Assembly: GCF_039954625.1 (NCBI RefSeq)
Contig: NZ_CP157199.1
Coordinates: 310,001-374,000, forward strand
Direction: 5' to 3'
From: Pontimicrobium sp. SW4
GTDB taxonomy: Bacteria; Bacteroidota; Bacteroidia; Flavobacteriales; Flavobacteriaceae
DNA length: 64,000 nt
In this document: positions 1 through 7,522 of the stretch, one piece after another
Layout: every line of letters begins with the position of its first letter
Position numbering within the stretch: position 1 is the stretch's first letter
The notes under the pieces: generated by a model
What the model saw: only the letters and a program-made list of their open reading frames with translations
Told to the model about the DNA's origin: nothing
Databases searched by the model: none
Position numbers and translations under genes: made by a program

Positions 1-1
1 T

Positions 2-133
2 TGTGTTGGGATTGGACTTTTATTAATATGGATCCCTGGAGTTATTGGATTAATTGAAGGTATCATCTATCTCACAAAATCAGATGAAGAATTTTATAAT
101 ACGTATCAAGTAGGAAAAAAACCTTGGTTCTAA
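2..133 (+). CDS. TM2 domain protein, C-terminal end (partial)
   Basis: An open frame enters from the left edge and stops at 131-133. The visible 43 residues hold a hydrophobic stretch around GLLLIWIPG followed by GLIEGIIYL and a short polar tail ending KKPWF. This is how TM2-domain inner-membrane proteins end: a second transmembrane helix, then a charged tail. The start and first helix lie outside the window. Function of TM2 proteins in bacteria is poorly known. The family assignment rests on this short fragment. Confidence 0.7.
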   Translation, partial: CVGIGLLLIWIPGVIGLIEGIIYLTKSDEEFYNTYQVGKKPWF

Positions 134-144
134 AATCATAATTT

Positions 145-176
145 AAAGATCGGAATATTGTTTTCGATCTTTTTTT
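145..176 (+). terminator. Rho-independent terminator after the TM2 gene
   Basis: AAAGATCG (145-152) pairs perfectly with CGATCTTT (165-172) around a 12-nt loop, followed by a run of T to 176. It lies 11 bp after the stop codon and separates the TM2 gene from the arsenic operon. Confidence 0.75.
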
Positions 177-187
177 AATTATTTAAT

Positions 188-226
188 ATCGTAATATTGC
201 AATAATACAATTATTTTGTATATTTG
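188..226 (+). promoter_or_regulatory. Promoter of the ars operon with candidate ArsR operator
   Basis: TATATTTG (219-226) fits the Bacteroidota -7 consensus TAnnTTTG, and TTG (197-199) lies 19 bp upstream as the -33 element. A 24-bp imperfect inverted repeat at 188-211, centred on TATTG/CAATA (195-204), pairs at 10 of 12 positions and covers the -33 element. ArsR proteins bind such repeats and leave when As(III) binds, so this is the likely operator. Binding itself is inferred. Confidence 0.65.
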
Positions 227-243
227 TCATCTAAATCAAGATA

Positions 244-567
244 ATGGGAGCGTCAAAAGTAGATATTTATTCAAATGAAATAAACGAAATTGCAGTTGTA
301 GCAAAGGTGTTTTCTCACCCTGCAAGAGTAGCGATTTTACAATATATAAGTAAACAAGAGGCATGTATTTGTAATGATATAGTTGAAGAAATTGGATTAG
401 CTCAAGCTACAATATCACAACACTTAAAAGTCATTAATGACGCAGGATTACTAAGAGGTACTTTTGAAGGAAAAAGCCTTTGTTATTGCTTAAATATTGA
501 CCGATTTCAACAATTGCAAGAGCTATTTAATACATTTTTTAATAAAACAAAATTAAATTGTTGCTAA
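244..567 (+). CDS. arsR: ArsR/SmtB-family arsenic-responsive repressor
   Basis: A 107-residue winged-helix repressor. The recognition region spans about residues 44-65 (IGLAQATISQHLKVI), with the beta-wing after GLL at 69-76. C41-I-C43 at the start of that helix matches the CVC metal-binding box of ArsR. Further cysteines are C80/C82 and a terminal vicinal pair C106-C107. It should repress the operon that begins with it, through the inverted repeat over its promoter. DUF6428, an acetyltransferase and arsC follow on the same strand. As(III) is the likely inducer because of arsC; another metal cannot be ruled out from this gene alone. Confidence 0.88.
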   Translation: MGASKVDIYSNEINEIAVVAKVFSHPARVAILQYISKQEACICNDIVEEIGLAQATISQHLKVINDAGLLRGTFEGKSLCYCLNIDRFQQLQELFNTFFNKTKLNCC

Positions 568-614
568 CCTTATAATGACAATTAATAATATAACTCACAA
601 GAAAATTAAAGTAT

Positions 615-1112
615 ATGAAAACTAAAGAATTATTTGAAGTTTTAAATGCACACCAAGACAAATCACTGTTGTTCGAATTTATGCCTAACGAGTTTGTAAA
701 AGCAAATTATCATATTACCGAAGTAAAGCACTTAAAAATTGATTCTGTTGACTGTGGCTCAGGAATAGATGCTTGGAATGAAACTATTATTCAATTATGG
801 GAAAGCCCTCTGGAAATTGGTAAACGCGATTTCATGAGCGTTTATAAGGCCTTAGGAATTTTAAACAAAGTAGGTAAAATGAAACCTTATGATATGGAAG
901 CTGAGGTTAAATTTGAGTACAGTAATAAAACATTTCATACAGCGCAACTGTTTGTTAACGATTTCGAAATACGAGATAATAACTTAATTTTTAAGTTAGC
1001 CGTTGAGAAAACTGACTGTAAAGCGAAGACAGTTTGTGGTGTTGTAGATAAAGTTAAAGAAGTATTTGTGTCTGACGAGCTTTGTTGCACACCAGACGGA
1101 AATTGTTGCTAG
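615..1112 (+). CDS. DUF6428 family protein of the ars operon
   Basis: A 165-residue soluble protein without signal peptide or membrane helix. It matches the DUF6428 type that recurs after arsR in Bacteroidota ars operons; its biochemical role is unknown. Notable features are a DCGSG motif near residue 46 and a cysteine-rich tail: two cysteines near KTDCKAKTVC, then CCTPDGNCC at the very end. The tail resembles thiol sites that hold As(III), suggesting an arsenic-binding or sensor-assisting role; this is inference. It starts 47 bp after arsR and ends 2 bp before the acetyltransferase start, so translation is probably coupled. Confidence 0.8.
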   Translation: MKTKELFEVLNAHQDKSLLFEFMPNEFVKANYHITEVKHLKIDSVDCGSGIDAWNETIIQLWESPLEIGKRDFMSVYKALGILNKVGKMKPYDMEAEVKFEYSNKTFHTAQLFVNDFEIRDNNLIFKLAVEKTDCKAKTVCGVVDKVKEVFVSDELCCTPDGNCC

Positions 1113-1114
1113 TA

Positions 1115-1606
1115 ATGGATATTTCTATTCGAGCATTTAAAAAGCAAGATTGGAATTCGGTTTCAAGAATTTATGCTGAAGGTATTGCTACTGGAATTGC
1201 AACTTTTGAAACCGAAGTTCCTACTTTTGATGTTTGGGATGAAAAATTCATAAAAAAAACTCGTTTAATTGCTGAAGCTAATAATGATGTTTTGGGTTTT
1301 GCGGTACTATCTCAAGTTTCTAAGCGTAAAGTTTATAGTGGCGTTGCTGAGGTAACGCTGTATGTAGCAGAAAAGGAACGAGGTAAAGGAATTGGAAAAC
1401 TATTGTTAAATGCTTTGATAGAAGAAAGTGAAAAAGAAAACTTTTGGACTTTACAGGCTGGAATTTTCTCATCTAATAAAGCAAGTATAGAATTACATGA
1501 AAAATGTGGATTTAGAGTCGTGGGTATTAGAGAAAAAATTGGCAAACGTGATGGAAAATGGCATGATAACCACTTTTTAGAAAGGCGAAGTAAGTTAAAT
1601 AATTAA
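1115..1606 (+). CDS. arsN1: GNAT N-acetyltransferase, ArsN1/phosphinothricin acetyltransferase type
   Basis: A 163-residue GNAT enzyme. The acetyl-CoA loop is seen in LYVAEKERGKGIGKLL, and KWHDNHFLERR closes the protein as in the PAT/ArsN1 group. ArsN1 members acetylate the organoarsenical arsinothricin or the related phosphinothricin; position inside an ars operon supports the arsenic role, but substrate is inferred. The ATG at 1115 is chosen, 2 bp after the previous stop. A longer frame from 1082 overlaps the DUF6428 gene and adds MLHTRRKLLLV, which is not family-like. Confidence 0.78.
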   Translation: MDISIRAFKKQDWNSVSRIYAEGIATGIATFETEVPTFDVWDEKFIKKTRLIAEANNDVLGFAVLSQVSKRKVYSGVAEVTLYVAEKERGKGIGKLLLNALIEESEKENFWTLQAGIFSSNKASIELHEKCGFRVVGIREKIGKRDGKWHDNHFLERRSKLNN

Positions 1607-1612
1607 AAAATT

Positions 1613-1713
1613 CCTTCCCTTTTAAGGGAAGGTGTCACGAAGTGACGGAAGGGTTAAAAACCACCTCGTCTTTCGATTTATAAAATCGAAACCCACTCCT
1701 CCTTATAAAGGAG
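1613..1713. repeat. Composite palindromic intergenic repeat (four hairpins)
   Basis: About 100 bp between the acetyltransferase and arsC hold four hairpins: CCTTCCCTT/AAGGGAAGG (1613-1632), GTCAC/GTGAC (1634-1646), TTTCGATTT/AAATCGAAA (1671-1691) and CTCCTT/AAGGAG (1699-1713). The block with a GTCACGAAGTGAC centre and CTCCTT arms looks like a dispersed repeat common in flavobacterial intergenic DNA. Only one copy is in this window. It splits the ars operon and may terminate or process the transcript. Confidence 0.6.
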
Positions 1714-1742
1714 TAGAATTAAATTGAAGAAAAAATATTTTG

Positions 1743-2165
1743 ATGAAAAACATCCTAGTATTATGTACAGGAAACTCCTGTAGAAGCCAAATGGCACATG
1801 GCTATTTGAATCATTTTTTAGATAATAGAAAAGTAAAAGTATATAGCGCAGGCATTGAAACACATGGAATAAACCCTGGAGCTGCAGCAATAATGAAAGA
1901 AGATGGTATAGATATATCTAATCACACTTCAAATAATGTTGATGAATACAAAGATATTGATTTTGATTTCATCATTACTGTTTGCGATCATGCCAATGAA
2001 AACTGTCCTTATATCCCAAGCAAAAATGCTGTGAGGCTACATCATAATTTTTTCGATCCTTCAAAAGTTATAGGAACCGAAAATGAAAAGCATACTGCTT
2101 TTTTAAAAGCTAGAAATGAGATAAAAGATTATTTTAAAAAGTTTGTAGATCAAAATTTACTCTGA
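1743..2165 (+). CDS. arsC: Arsenate reductase, low-molecular-weight phosphatase fold
   Basis: 140 residues. The CX5R phosphate loop is C8-TGNSC-R14 (CTGNSCRS). A redox pair C81/C88 lies in TVCDHANENCP, matching the two extra cysteines of thioredoxin-coupled ArsC of the S. aureus plasmid type. It would reduce arsenate to arsenite in the cytoplasm using thioredoxin. No arsenite exporter (Acr3 or ArsB) follows in the window, so export must be encoded elsewhere. ATG 1743 is used; a TTG directly before it is in frame. The 3' end overlaps the convergent olsF-like gene by 9 bp. Confidence 0.9.
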   Translation: MKNILVLCTGNSCRSQMAHGYLNHFLDNRKVKVYSAGIETHGINPGAAAIMKEDGIDISNHTSNNVDEYKDIDFDFIITVCDHANENCPYIPSKNAVRLHHNFFDPSKVIGTENEKHTAFLKARNEIKDYFKKFVDQNLL

Positions 2166-3971
2166 TGCCTCTGAGTTATTAGAAAACTTACTCTCTAACT
2201 CTGCTTGAAACTCTTCCATAACGGGTCTTACAGTGCTTTCTGGCAAGTCGGCAATTTTAATATACATTAAACCGTCAACGGCATTATTAAACAAAGGATC
2301 GACATTAAACGCCACCAATTTAGCATTTTGCTTAATATATTTTTTTAGAAGCACAGGTAAACGTAATGCACCAGGTTCAACTTCATCAATAATTTTATCG
2401 AATTTGTTTAAATCAGCTTCGGTGGCATCAAATACAAAGTCTTTATCTGCATCTTTTAGTTTTACTTTAAACTCTTTTTTAGGATGTACATATTGCGCTA
2501 CATAAGGATCGTAGTAATGTGACTTCATAAATTCAATCATTAATGATTTAGAGAAGTTTGAAAACTGATTACTAATACTTACACCACCAATTAAAAATTT
2601 ATGTTCAGGATAACGAAGCGTTGTATGTACAATACCTTTCCAAAGTAAAAATAAAGGCATTGGTTTTTGCTGATACTCTTTAATAATAAAAGCACGTCCC
2701 ATTTCTATAGATTGACTCATCATTTTATAAAGCTCTGGTTCAAACCTAAATAAATCTTGAAGGTAGAATCCATCGATACCATAAGCCTCAAAAATCTTTG
2801 AGCCTAACCCCATTCTATAAGCTCCAGCAATTACTTTTTTGTCATCGTCCCAAAGGAACATATGGTGATAGTATGTGTCAAATGTATCTAAGTCAATAGC
2901 TTCATTTGTGCCTTCTCCAACCTCTCTGAAAGTAATTTCTCTTAAACGACCAATTTCACGTAGAATACTGGGTATTTGTTTGGCATGACATAAGTATACC
3001 TCGTAGTTTTTACTTTTTAAAAGCCTACAGTCACTTCCGTTTAGAGCCTCTACTTCAGCAACCATACTTTCTCTGCTTACAGGAGTGACGATATTTTTAG
3101 GAGCTTTTGGAACTTTTAAACTAGATTGAAAATTGTCAAGTATTTTGGGCTTGTCAAAGACATTAGATAGCATATAGGTTTTTCGTCTAATAAACTCTGA
3201 AAAATCTTTTAGCGATTCATGTTCTTTTTGATCGTTTACTGAAATAGGTTTTCCAACTCTAACCTTTATGGTTCGATGTTTTTGAGTTAGTAATTCTGAT
3301 GGCAGTTTAGCTGTACGCAATGTGTCGCTAATTTTGGATAAACGATAAAATAGGCGACTATTTTTTGCATGAAAATATATAGGCACTACAGGAACTTCTG
3401 CTTTTTTTACTAGCTTCATTGCAGCTTCTTCCCAAGGTTTGTCAACCACTAATTTTCCGTCTTTATAAGTTGAAACTTCGCCAGCTGGAAAAACACCTAA
3501 TGGATGTCCTTGTTTTAAATGCAATAATGAATTTTTAAAACCAGCAATACTAGATTTTAGATCTTTTCTATCCTCAAAAGGATTTACAGGCATTATATAA
3601 GGTTTTAATGGCTCAATGCGATGTAATAAAAAGTTTCCTATAATTTTAAAATCACTTCGTTGTTCCAACATTAGTTTAAGCAACAAAATACCGTCAATAC
3701 CACCTAAAGGATGATTTGAAACTGTGATATAGGAACCATCTTTTGGAAGACGTTTTAAATCTTCGTCAGGTATTTCAAATTTTATTTGAAAATCATCTAA
3801 AAGCGCATTTAAAAAGGGAAGATTGTTAAGGTGTTTGTTTCTATTATAAATTTTATTAATAGTAGAAATATTAAGGACTTTCATTATAATCCATCCAAAA
3901 AAAGTTCCAATAAATCCATACTTATCAGCATGAATGGCTTTTGCTACTTCTTTTGCAGTTACTAGTCCCAT
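2157..3971 (-). CDS. olsF: Bifunctional OlsF-like acyltransferase (PlsC-type plus GNAT/OlsB-type)
   Basis: 604 residues with two enzyme halves. The N-terminal half (about 75-260) is a PlsC/LPLAT acyltransferase: NHPLGGID at 86-93, an HX5D variant of the HX4D motif, and FPAGEVSTY near 162. The C-terminal half (about 330-520) resembles OlsB, the N-acyltransferase of ornithine lipid synthesis, with ITFREVGEGTNEA and AGAYRMGLG. OlsF of Serratia and Flavobacterium johnsoniae carries both halves and makes ornithine lipid alone; this protein has the same order. The exact amino acid acylated is inferred. It stands alone on the minus strand, convergent with arsC. Confidence 0.78.
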   Translation of the reverse strand: MGLVTAKEVAKAIHADKYGFIGTFFGWIIMKVLNISTINKIYNRNKHLNNLPFLNALLDDFQIKFEIPDEDLKRLPKDGSYITVSNHPLGGIDGILLLKLMLEQRSDFKIIGNFLLHRIEPLKPYIMPVNPFEDRKDLKSSIAGFKNSLLHLKQGHPLGVFPAGEVSTYKDGKLVVDKPWEEAAMKLVKKAEVPVVPIYFHAKNSRLFYRLSKISDTLRTAKLPSELLTQKHRTIKVRVGKPISVNDQKEHESLKDFSEFIRRKTYMLSNVFDKPKILDNFQSSLKVPKAPKNIVTPVSRESMVAEVEALNGSDCRLLKSKNYEVYLCHAKQIPSILREIGRLREITFREVGEGTNEAIDLDTFDTYYHHMFLWDDDKKVIAGAYRMGLGSKIFEAYGIDGFYLQDLFRFEPELYKMMSQSIEMGRAFIIKEYQQKPMPLFLLWKGIVHTTLRYPEHKFLIGGVSISNQFSNFSKSLMIEFMKSHYYDPYVAQYVHPKKEFKVKLKDADKDFVFDATEADLNKFDKIIDEVEPGALRLPVLLKKYIKQNAKLVAFNVDPLFNNAVDGLMYIKIADLPESTVRPVMEEFQAELESKFSNNSEASE

Positions 3972-4040
3972 TTAGTTGTATTTATGAAAGAATTACAAAC
4001 CTAATCATTTTTTTCATATCAATAAAGACTATTTCTGGTC

Positions 4041-5291
4041 TTACTTTGTTACAACTTGAACGGTTTCTTGATAGATTTGTTTCAATAAAACTGTTTTATC
4101 TTCTTCTAATGCTTTAATAACTTGATTGTTATAGTGTCTAATAGTATAAAGTGATACATTGTTAAAGTAATCTACCTTATATTTTGCTTTAAGATGCAAT
4201 AATAATTCTTCAAGATTATTATAGTTATTATCTACACAAACTGAAAAACTGATGGCTGAATTTTGTATAACATCCACTTTCATTTTATATAAGTGCAATA
4301 ATTGAAAAATGTGACTGATATTTTCTTCTACAATAAATGAGAAATCCAATGAGGACAGAGAAAGTAATACTTGGTTCTTCTTAACTATAAAGCAAGGAAT
4401 TTTAGGATCAATATCAATACCTTTACTTACTGAAGTCCCATTTTCTTGAGGGTTTTTAAATGATTTTACAAATAATGGAATTTCCTTTCTTTGTAATGGT
4501 TGTAGTGTTTTTGGATGAATGACAGAAGCACCAAAAAAAGCTAATTCAATGGCTTCTCTATACGATATTTGGTTAATTAGTTGTGCATTTTCAAAATATC
4601 TAGGATCTGCATTTAAAACTCCAGGAACGTCTTTCCAAATAGTGACACTTTCAGCATTTAAACAATAGGCAAAAATGGCTGCTGTGTAATCACTTCCTTC
4701 TCTTCCTAAAGTGGTATAAAAATTGTTCTTATCGCTTGCAATAAACCCTTGAGAGATATTTAAAATTGATGTATTTATTTTTTTTGAAATATTTTTTTGA
4801 GTAGCATCCCAATCTACCGTTGCGCTTCGGTAATAGTTATCTGTTTTAATAAAATCTCTAGCGTCTAATAAGTTATTTTTTATACCTATTTCTTCAAGAA
4901 AACTGCTAATTATAGCTGTAGAAGCTAGCTCTCCATATCCTACAACTTGGTCATATACAAAATTGTAATCGGGTGATTTATTCCGATTAAAGAAAATATT
5001 TAATTCTTCAAAGAGATTTGCTACAGTTTTAAAAACAGGGTGGTTTTCGTTCTCAAAAAGATTTAATAAAATAGCATTATGATACTTTTTAATTTCTTGG
5101 ATAGAGCTTTGCAGCTCTTTTACGTTATTTAAATAATTGTCTATAACAACTTCTAACGCATTGGTAGTCTTGCCCATTGCCGAAACAATTACAAGGGTAT
5201 CATTATAGCCAACGGTTTGCAATACTTTAACTAAGTTTTTTACACCTTCGGCATCTTTAACCGATGCTCCACCAAATTTAAATATGCGCAT
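4041..5291 (-). CDS. lysC: Aspartate kinase, monofunctional
   Basis: 416 residues. Kinase motifs: FKFGGASVKD at 5-13, GREGSDYTA at 196-204, WKDVPGVLNADPR at 219-231 and FGASVIHPKT at 253-262. A divergent ACT-type regulatory region follows (about 300-400). It phosphorylates aspartate, the first step to lysine, threonine and methionine. Unlike the ThrA-type fusion there is no homoserine dehydrogenase domain. Its ATG overlaps the stop of the upstream acetyltransferase in a TAATG junction, so the two genes are translationally coupled. Confidence 0.9.
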   Translation of the reverse strand: MRIFKFGGASVKDAEGVKNLVKVLQTVGYNDTLVIVSAMGKTTNALEVVIDNYLNNVKELQSSIQEIKKYHNAILLNLFENENHPVFKTVANLFEELNIFFNRNKSPDYNFVYDQVVGYGELASTAIISSFLEEIGIKNNLLDARDFIKTDNYYRSATVDWDATQKNISKKINTSILNISQGFIASDKNNFYTTLGREGSDYTAAIFAYCLNAESVTIWKDVPGVLNADPRYFENAQLINQISYREAIELAFFGASVIHPKTLQPLQRKEIPLFVKSFKNPQENGTSVSKGIDIDPKIPCFIVKKNQVLLSLSSLDFSFIVEENISHIFQLLHLYKMKVDVIQNSAISFSVCVDNNYNNLEELLLHLKAKYKVDYFNNVSLYTIRHYNNQVIKALEEDKTVLLKQIYQETVQVVTK

Positions 5292-5773
5292 TAGCTTAAG
5301 TTTGAAATGTAATTTTTTATTCCGTTTTCATCTAAATGCACCACATCCCAATCACGTAAAATTTTAGCTCCTTTAGCCTCATATAATTTAATGGCTCCTT
5401 CATTCCAATTTATAACTTCCCAATTAATACGCTTTACACCTAGTTCATGCCCATACATAACAACTTTGTCAAGAAGCGCAGTACCAATACCGTGACCTCT
5501 CATTTTTTGGCTTACAACCAAGTCTTCAAGATGAATTATTTTTCCTTTCCAAGTAGAAAATCGATTATAAACAATGGCAGTTCCATGTACTTGGTTATCT
5601 ACTACAGCAACAAAGCATTTAAAAGCGGGGTTGTCTCCAAAACCATCTTTTTGTAAATCATCAATAGTTACTTCTACTGCATCAGCCTCTTTTTCAAATT
5701 CTGCCAATTCTTTAATAAGCCCTAAAACACTAGGCATATCACTTTTAGCAGCATCTCTAATTGTAAATTTCAT
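5291..5773 (-). CDS. GNAT acetyltransferase, spermidine/diamine (SSAT-like) type
   Basis: 160 residues. The acetyl-CoA loop is RGHGIG at 92-97, and NWNEGAIKLYEAKGA lies in the C-terminal region as in SSAT and thialysine acetyltransferases. The likely substrate is a polyamine, diamine or lysine analogue; this cannot be fixed from sequence. It is the first gene of a two-gene unit with aspartokinase, joined by a TAATG overlap, which would fit a link to lysine-related metabolism, though that is inference. Confidence 0.8.
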   Translation of the reverse strand: MKFTIRDAAKSDMPSVLGLIKELAEFEKEADAVEVTIDDLQKDGFGDNPAFKCFVAVVDNQVHGTAIVYNRFSTWKGKIIHLEDLVVSQKMRGHGIGTALLDKVVMYGHELGVKRINWEVINWNEGAIKLYEAKGAKILRDWDVVHLDENGIKNYISNLS

Positions 5774-5905
5774 TATAATTATCTAGGAAATTAATAAGGC
5801 CAAAGATAGTTTAAAGTTGATAATATTGTTTATTTATTATATAACGAAACCAGATAATTTTGTTAAAAAGTACGATATTTGCACAAAATTAAAGCACAAC
5901 TTTAT

Positions 5906-6913
5906 ATGTCTCAAAGAAATCAAACTTTAGGAGAGTTTATTATTGAAAATCAAACATCTTTTAAATATACTTCAGGTGAATTATCTCGCTTGATAAATTC
6001 AATTAGGTTGGCGGCTAAAGTTGTGAATTATGAAGTAAATAAAGCTGGATTAGTAGATATTCTAGGTGCTGCAGGCGAAGAAAACATTCAAGGTGAAAAC
6101 CAGCAAAAATTAGATGTCTATGCCAATGAAAAATTTATCCAAACACTTACTAACAGAAATATAGTTTGTGGGATTGCTAGTGAAGAAGAAGACGACTTCA
6201 TCACCATTAATAGTCAGGATGAGAATAATCAAAACAAATATGTAGTGTTAATGGATCCACTGGATGGATCTTCTAATATAGATGTAAATGTGTCGGTTGG
6301 TACCATTTTCTCTATTTATAGACGTGTTACTCCTGTTGGTACTCCAGTAACTTTAGAAGATTTTCTTCAAAAAGGAAGTGATCAAGTTGCAGCAGGATAT
6401 GTTATTTATGGAACGTCAACCATGTTAGTATACACAACTGGAGATGGTGTTAATGGATTTACATTGAACCCTGCTATTGGAACATTTTATTTATCTCACC
6501 CAAATATGGAGTTTCCATTAGATGGACAAATCTATTCGGTAAATGAAGGTAATTATATTCGTTTCCCACAAGGTATAAAAGATTACATTAAGTATTGTCA
6601 ATTAGAAGAGGGTAATCGTCCTTATACATCTAGGTATATAGGTTCTTTAGTGTCCGATTTTCATAGAAATATGATAAAAGGAGGTGTGTATATGTATCCT
6701 GAAAGTTCAAGATACCCTAGTGGAAAATTACGTTTGTTATACGAAGCAAACCCAATGGCATTTATTGCAGAACAAGCTAATGGTAAAGCTAGTGACGGTT
6801 TTACTAGAATTATGGATTTAAAGCCAACAGAGTTACATCAAAGAATTCCTTTTGTTTGTGGGAGTAAAAATATGGTTGAAAAAGTTGAGGAATTCATGAA
6901 GAACGCTAACTAA
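5906..6913 (+). CDS. fbp: Fructose-1,6-bisphosphatase, class I
   Basis: 335 residues, the usual class I length. Metal and phosphate sites are visible: SEEE at 92-95, DPLDGSSN at 117-124, [13 protein letters not shown] and [13 protein letters not shown] near the C terminus. It hydrolyses fructose 1,6-bisphosphate in gluconeogenesis. ATG 5906 gives [11 protein letters not shown], the normal family start. A TTG at 5879 also opens the frame, but it lies in a GATATTTG sequence that looks like a -7 promoter element. A strong terminator follows the gene. Confidence 0.92.
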   Translation: MSQRNQTLGEFIIENQTSFKYTSGELSRLINSIRLAAKVVNYEVNKAGLVDILGAAGEENIQGENQQKLDVYANEKFIQTLTNRNIVCGIASEEEDDFITINSQDENNQNKYVVLMDPLDGSSNIDVNVSVGTIFSIYRRVTPVGTPVTLEDFLQKGSDQVAAGYVIYGTSTMLVYTTGDGVNGFTLNPAIGTFYLSHPNMEFPLDGQIYSVNEGNYIRFPQGIKDYIKYCQLEEGNRPYTSRYIGSLVSDFHRNMIKGGVYMYPESSRYPSGKLRLLYEANPMAFIAEQANGKASDGFTRIMDLKPTELHQRIPFVCGSKNMVEKVEEFMKNAN

Positions 6914-6928
6914 AAGCTTAAATTTAAG

Positions 6929-6969
6929 ATATAAAAAAAGCGAACTTTTTCAGTTCGCTTTTTTTATAT
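6929..6969. terminator. Bidirectional terminator between fbp and the TerB-like gene
   Basis: A perfect 18-bp stem (6929-6946 with 6952-6969) with a 5-nt loop. The GCGAACT core is flanked by A7 on one side and T7 on the other, so it works for both convergent genes. Confidence 0.9.
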
Positions 6970-6980
6970 GGCTTTTATAA

Positions 6981-7412
6981 TTATTGATTCATTGTTTTCA
7001 TTTCCTCAGTAAATGTATCAAGATCAACATTTTCATGCACTAATTTAAGGGCTTTGTCTGTAATGTATTTTGCATTTTCTGCTCTAAATCCTAACCCAAT
7101 AGCAAACTTTTTAAGCATTTTCACCTGATCCTTACCTTCAATATGATCTGCCCAAACCATTCTTGCCAAATCATATAAACGCTCTAAACGTCTATCGTAA
7201 GACAATGGTGGATTAATAGGGTGCGTTTTATAATCTTTTAAAATTTGTTTATAATCGAGTTCCGAAATATTTAAATTTCGTGCTAAGCGATCTAAAAAGG
7301 CTTTTTCAGCATCATTAATAATATCATCGCTCATAGCAATCCTTACAATAGCAGCAAAATGATCTTCATTTCGTTTTCTAAAACCGCTATCAAATAAATC
7401 TGAAATTGACAT
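6981..7412 (-). CDS. TerB-family (tellurite resistance type) cytoplasmic protein
   Basis: 143 residues, nearly all helical and acidic, without signal or membrane segment. ISDLFDSGFRKRNEDHF opens the protein, and the DDIINDAEKAFLDRLA region resembles TerB-like helical bundles with a possible metal site. The role is not known; TerB proteins are linked to tellurite resistance only in some species. ATG 7412 is chosen: the frame extends to a TTG at 7436, but that TTG is the end of a TATATTTG promoter element. It is divergent from mfd. Confidence 0.65.
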   Translation of the reverse strand: MSISDLFDSGFRKRNEDHFAAIVRIAMSDDIINDAEKAFLDRLARNLNISELDYKQILKDYKTHPINPPLSYDRRLERLYDLARMVWADHIEGKDQVKMLKKFAIGLGFRAENAKYITDKALKLVHENVDLDTFTEEMKTMNQ

Positions 7413-7433
7413 AATTTGTAATTTTTTGTGCTG

Positions 7434-7441
7434 CAAATATA
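7434..7441 (-). promoter_or_regulatory. -7 element for the TerB-like gene
   Basis: On the minus strand this reads TATATTTG, a full match to TAnnTTTG, 21 bp before the chosen ATG. No good -33 TTG is seen 17-23 bp upstream. The spurious TTG start of the longer frame lies inside it. Confidence 0.5.
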
Positions 7442-7498
7442 ATATTATTAATACGTTTTTGTTCTAATAAAAGGTAAAATTCTAATTAACATTTATTA

Positions 7499-7506
7499 TA
7501 TATTTG
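7499..7506 (+). promoter_or_regulatory. -7 element for mfd
   Basis: TATATTTG, a full TAnnTTTG match, ends 16 bp before the GTG start, leaving a very short leader. No clear -33 element is visible. Confidence 0.45.
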
Positions 7507-7522
7507 TGCCAAAATTTTCTTA

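Noticed and set aside
1082..1114. Upstream start of the ArsN-type acetyltransferase
   Set aside because: The extra residues overlap the end of the DUF6428 gene and are not part of the GNAT fold; ATG 1115 sits directly after the stop.
1333..1545. Minus-strand frame of 70 codons inside the ArsN-type gene
   Set aside because: It lies wholly antisense to a clear GNAT gene and has no family-like sequence. The same holds for the other antisense frames inside olsF, mfd, metG and the M13 gene.
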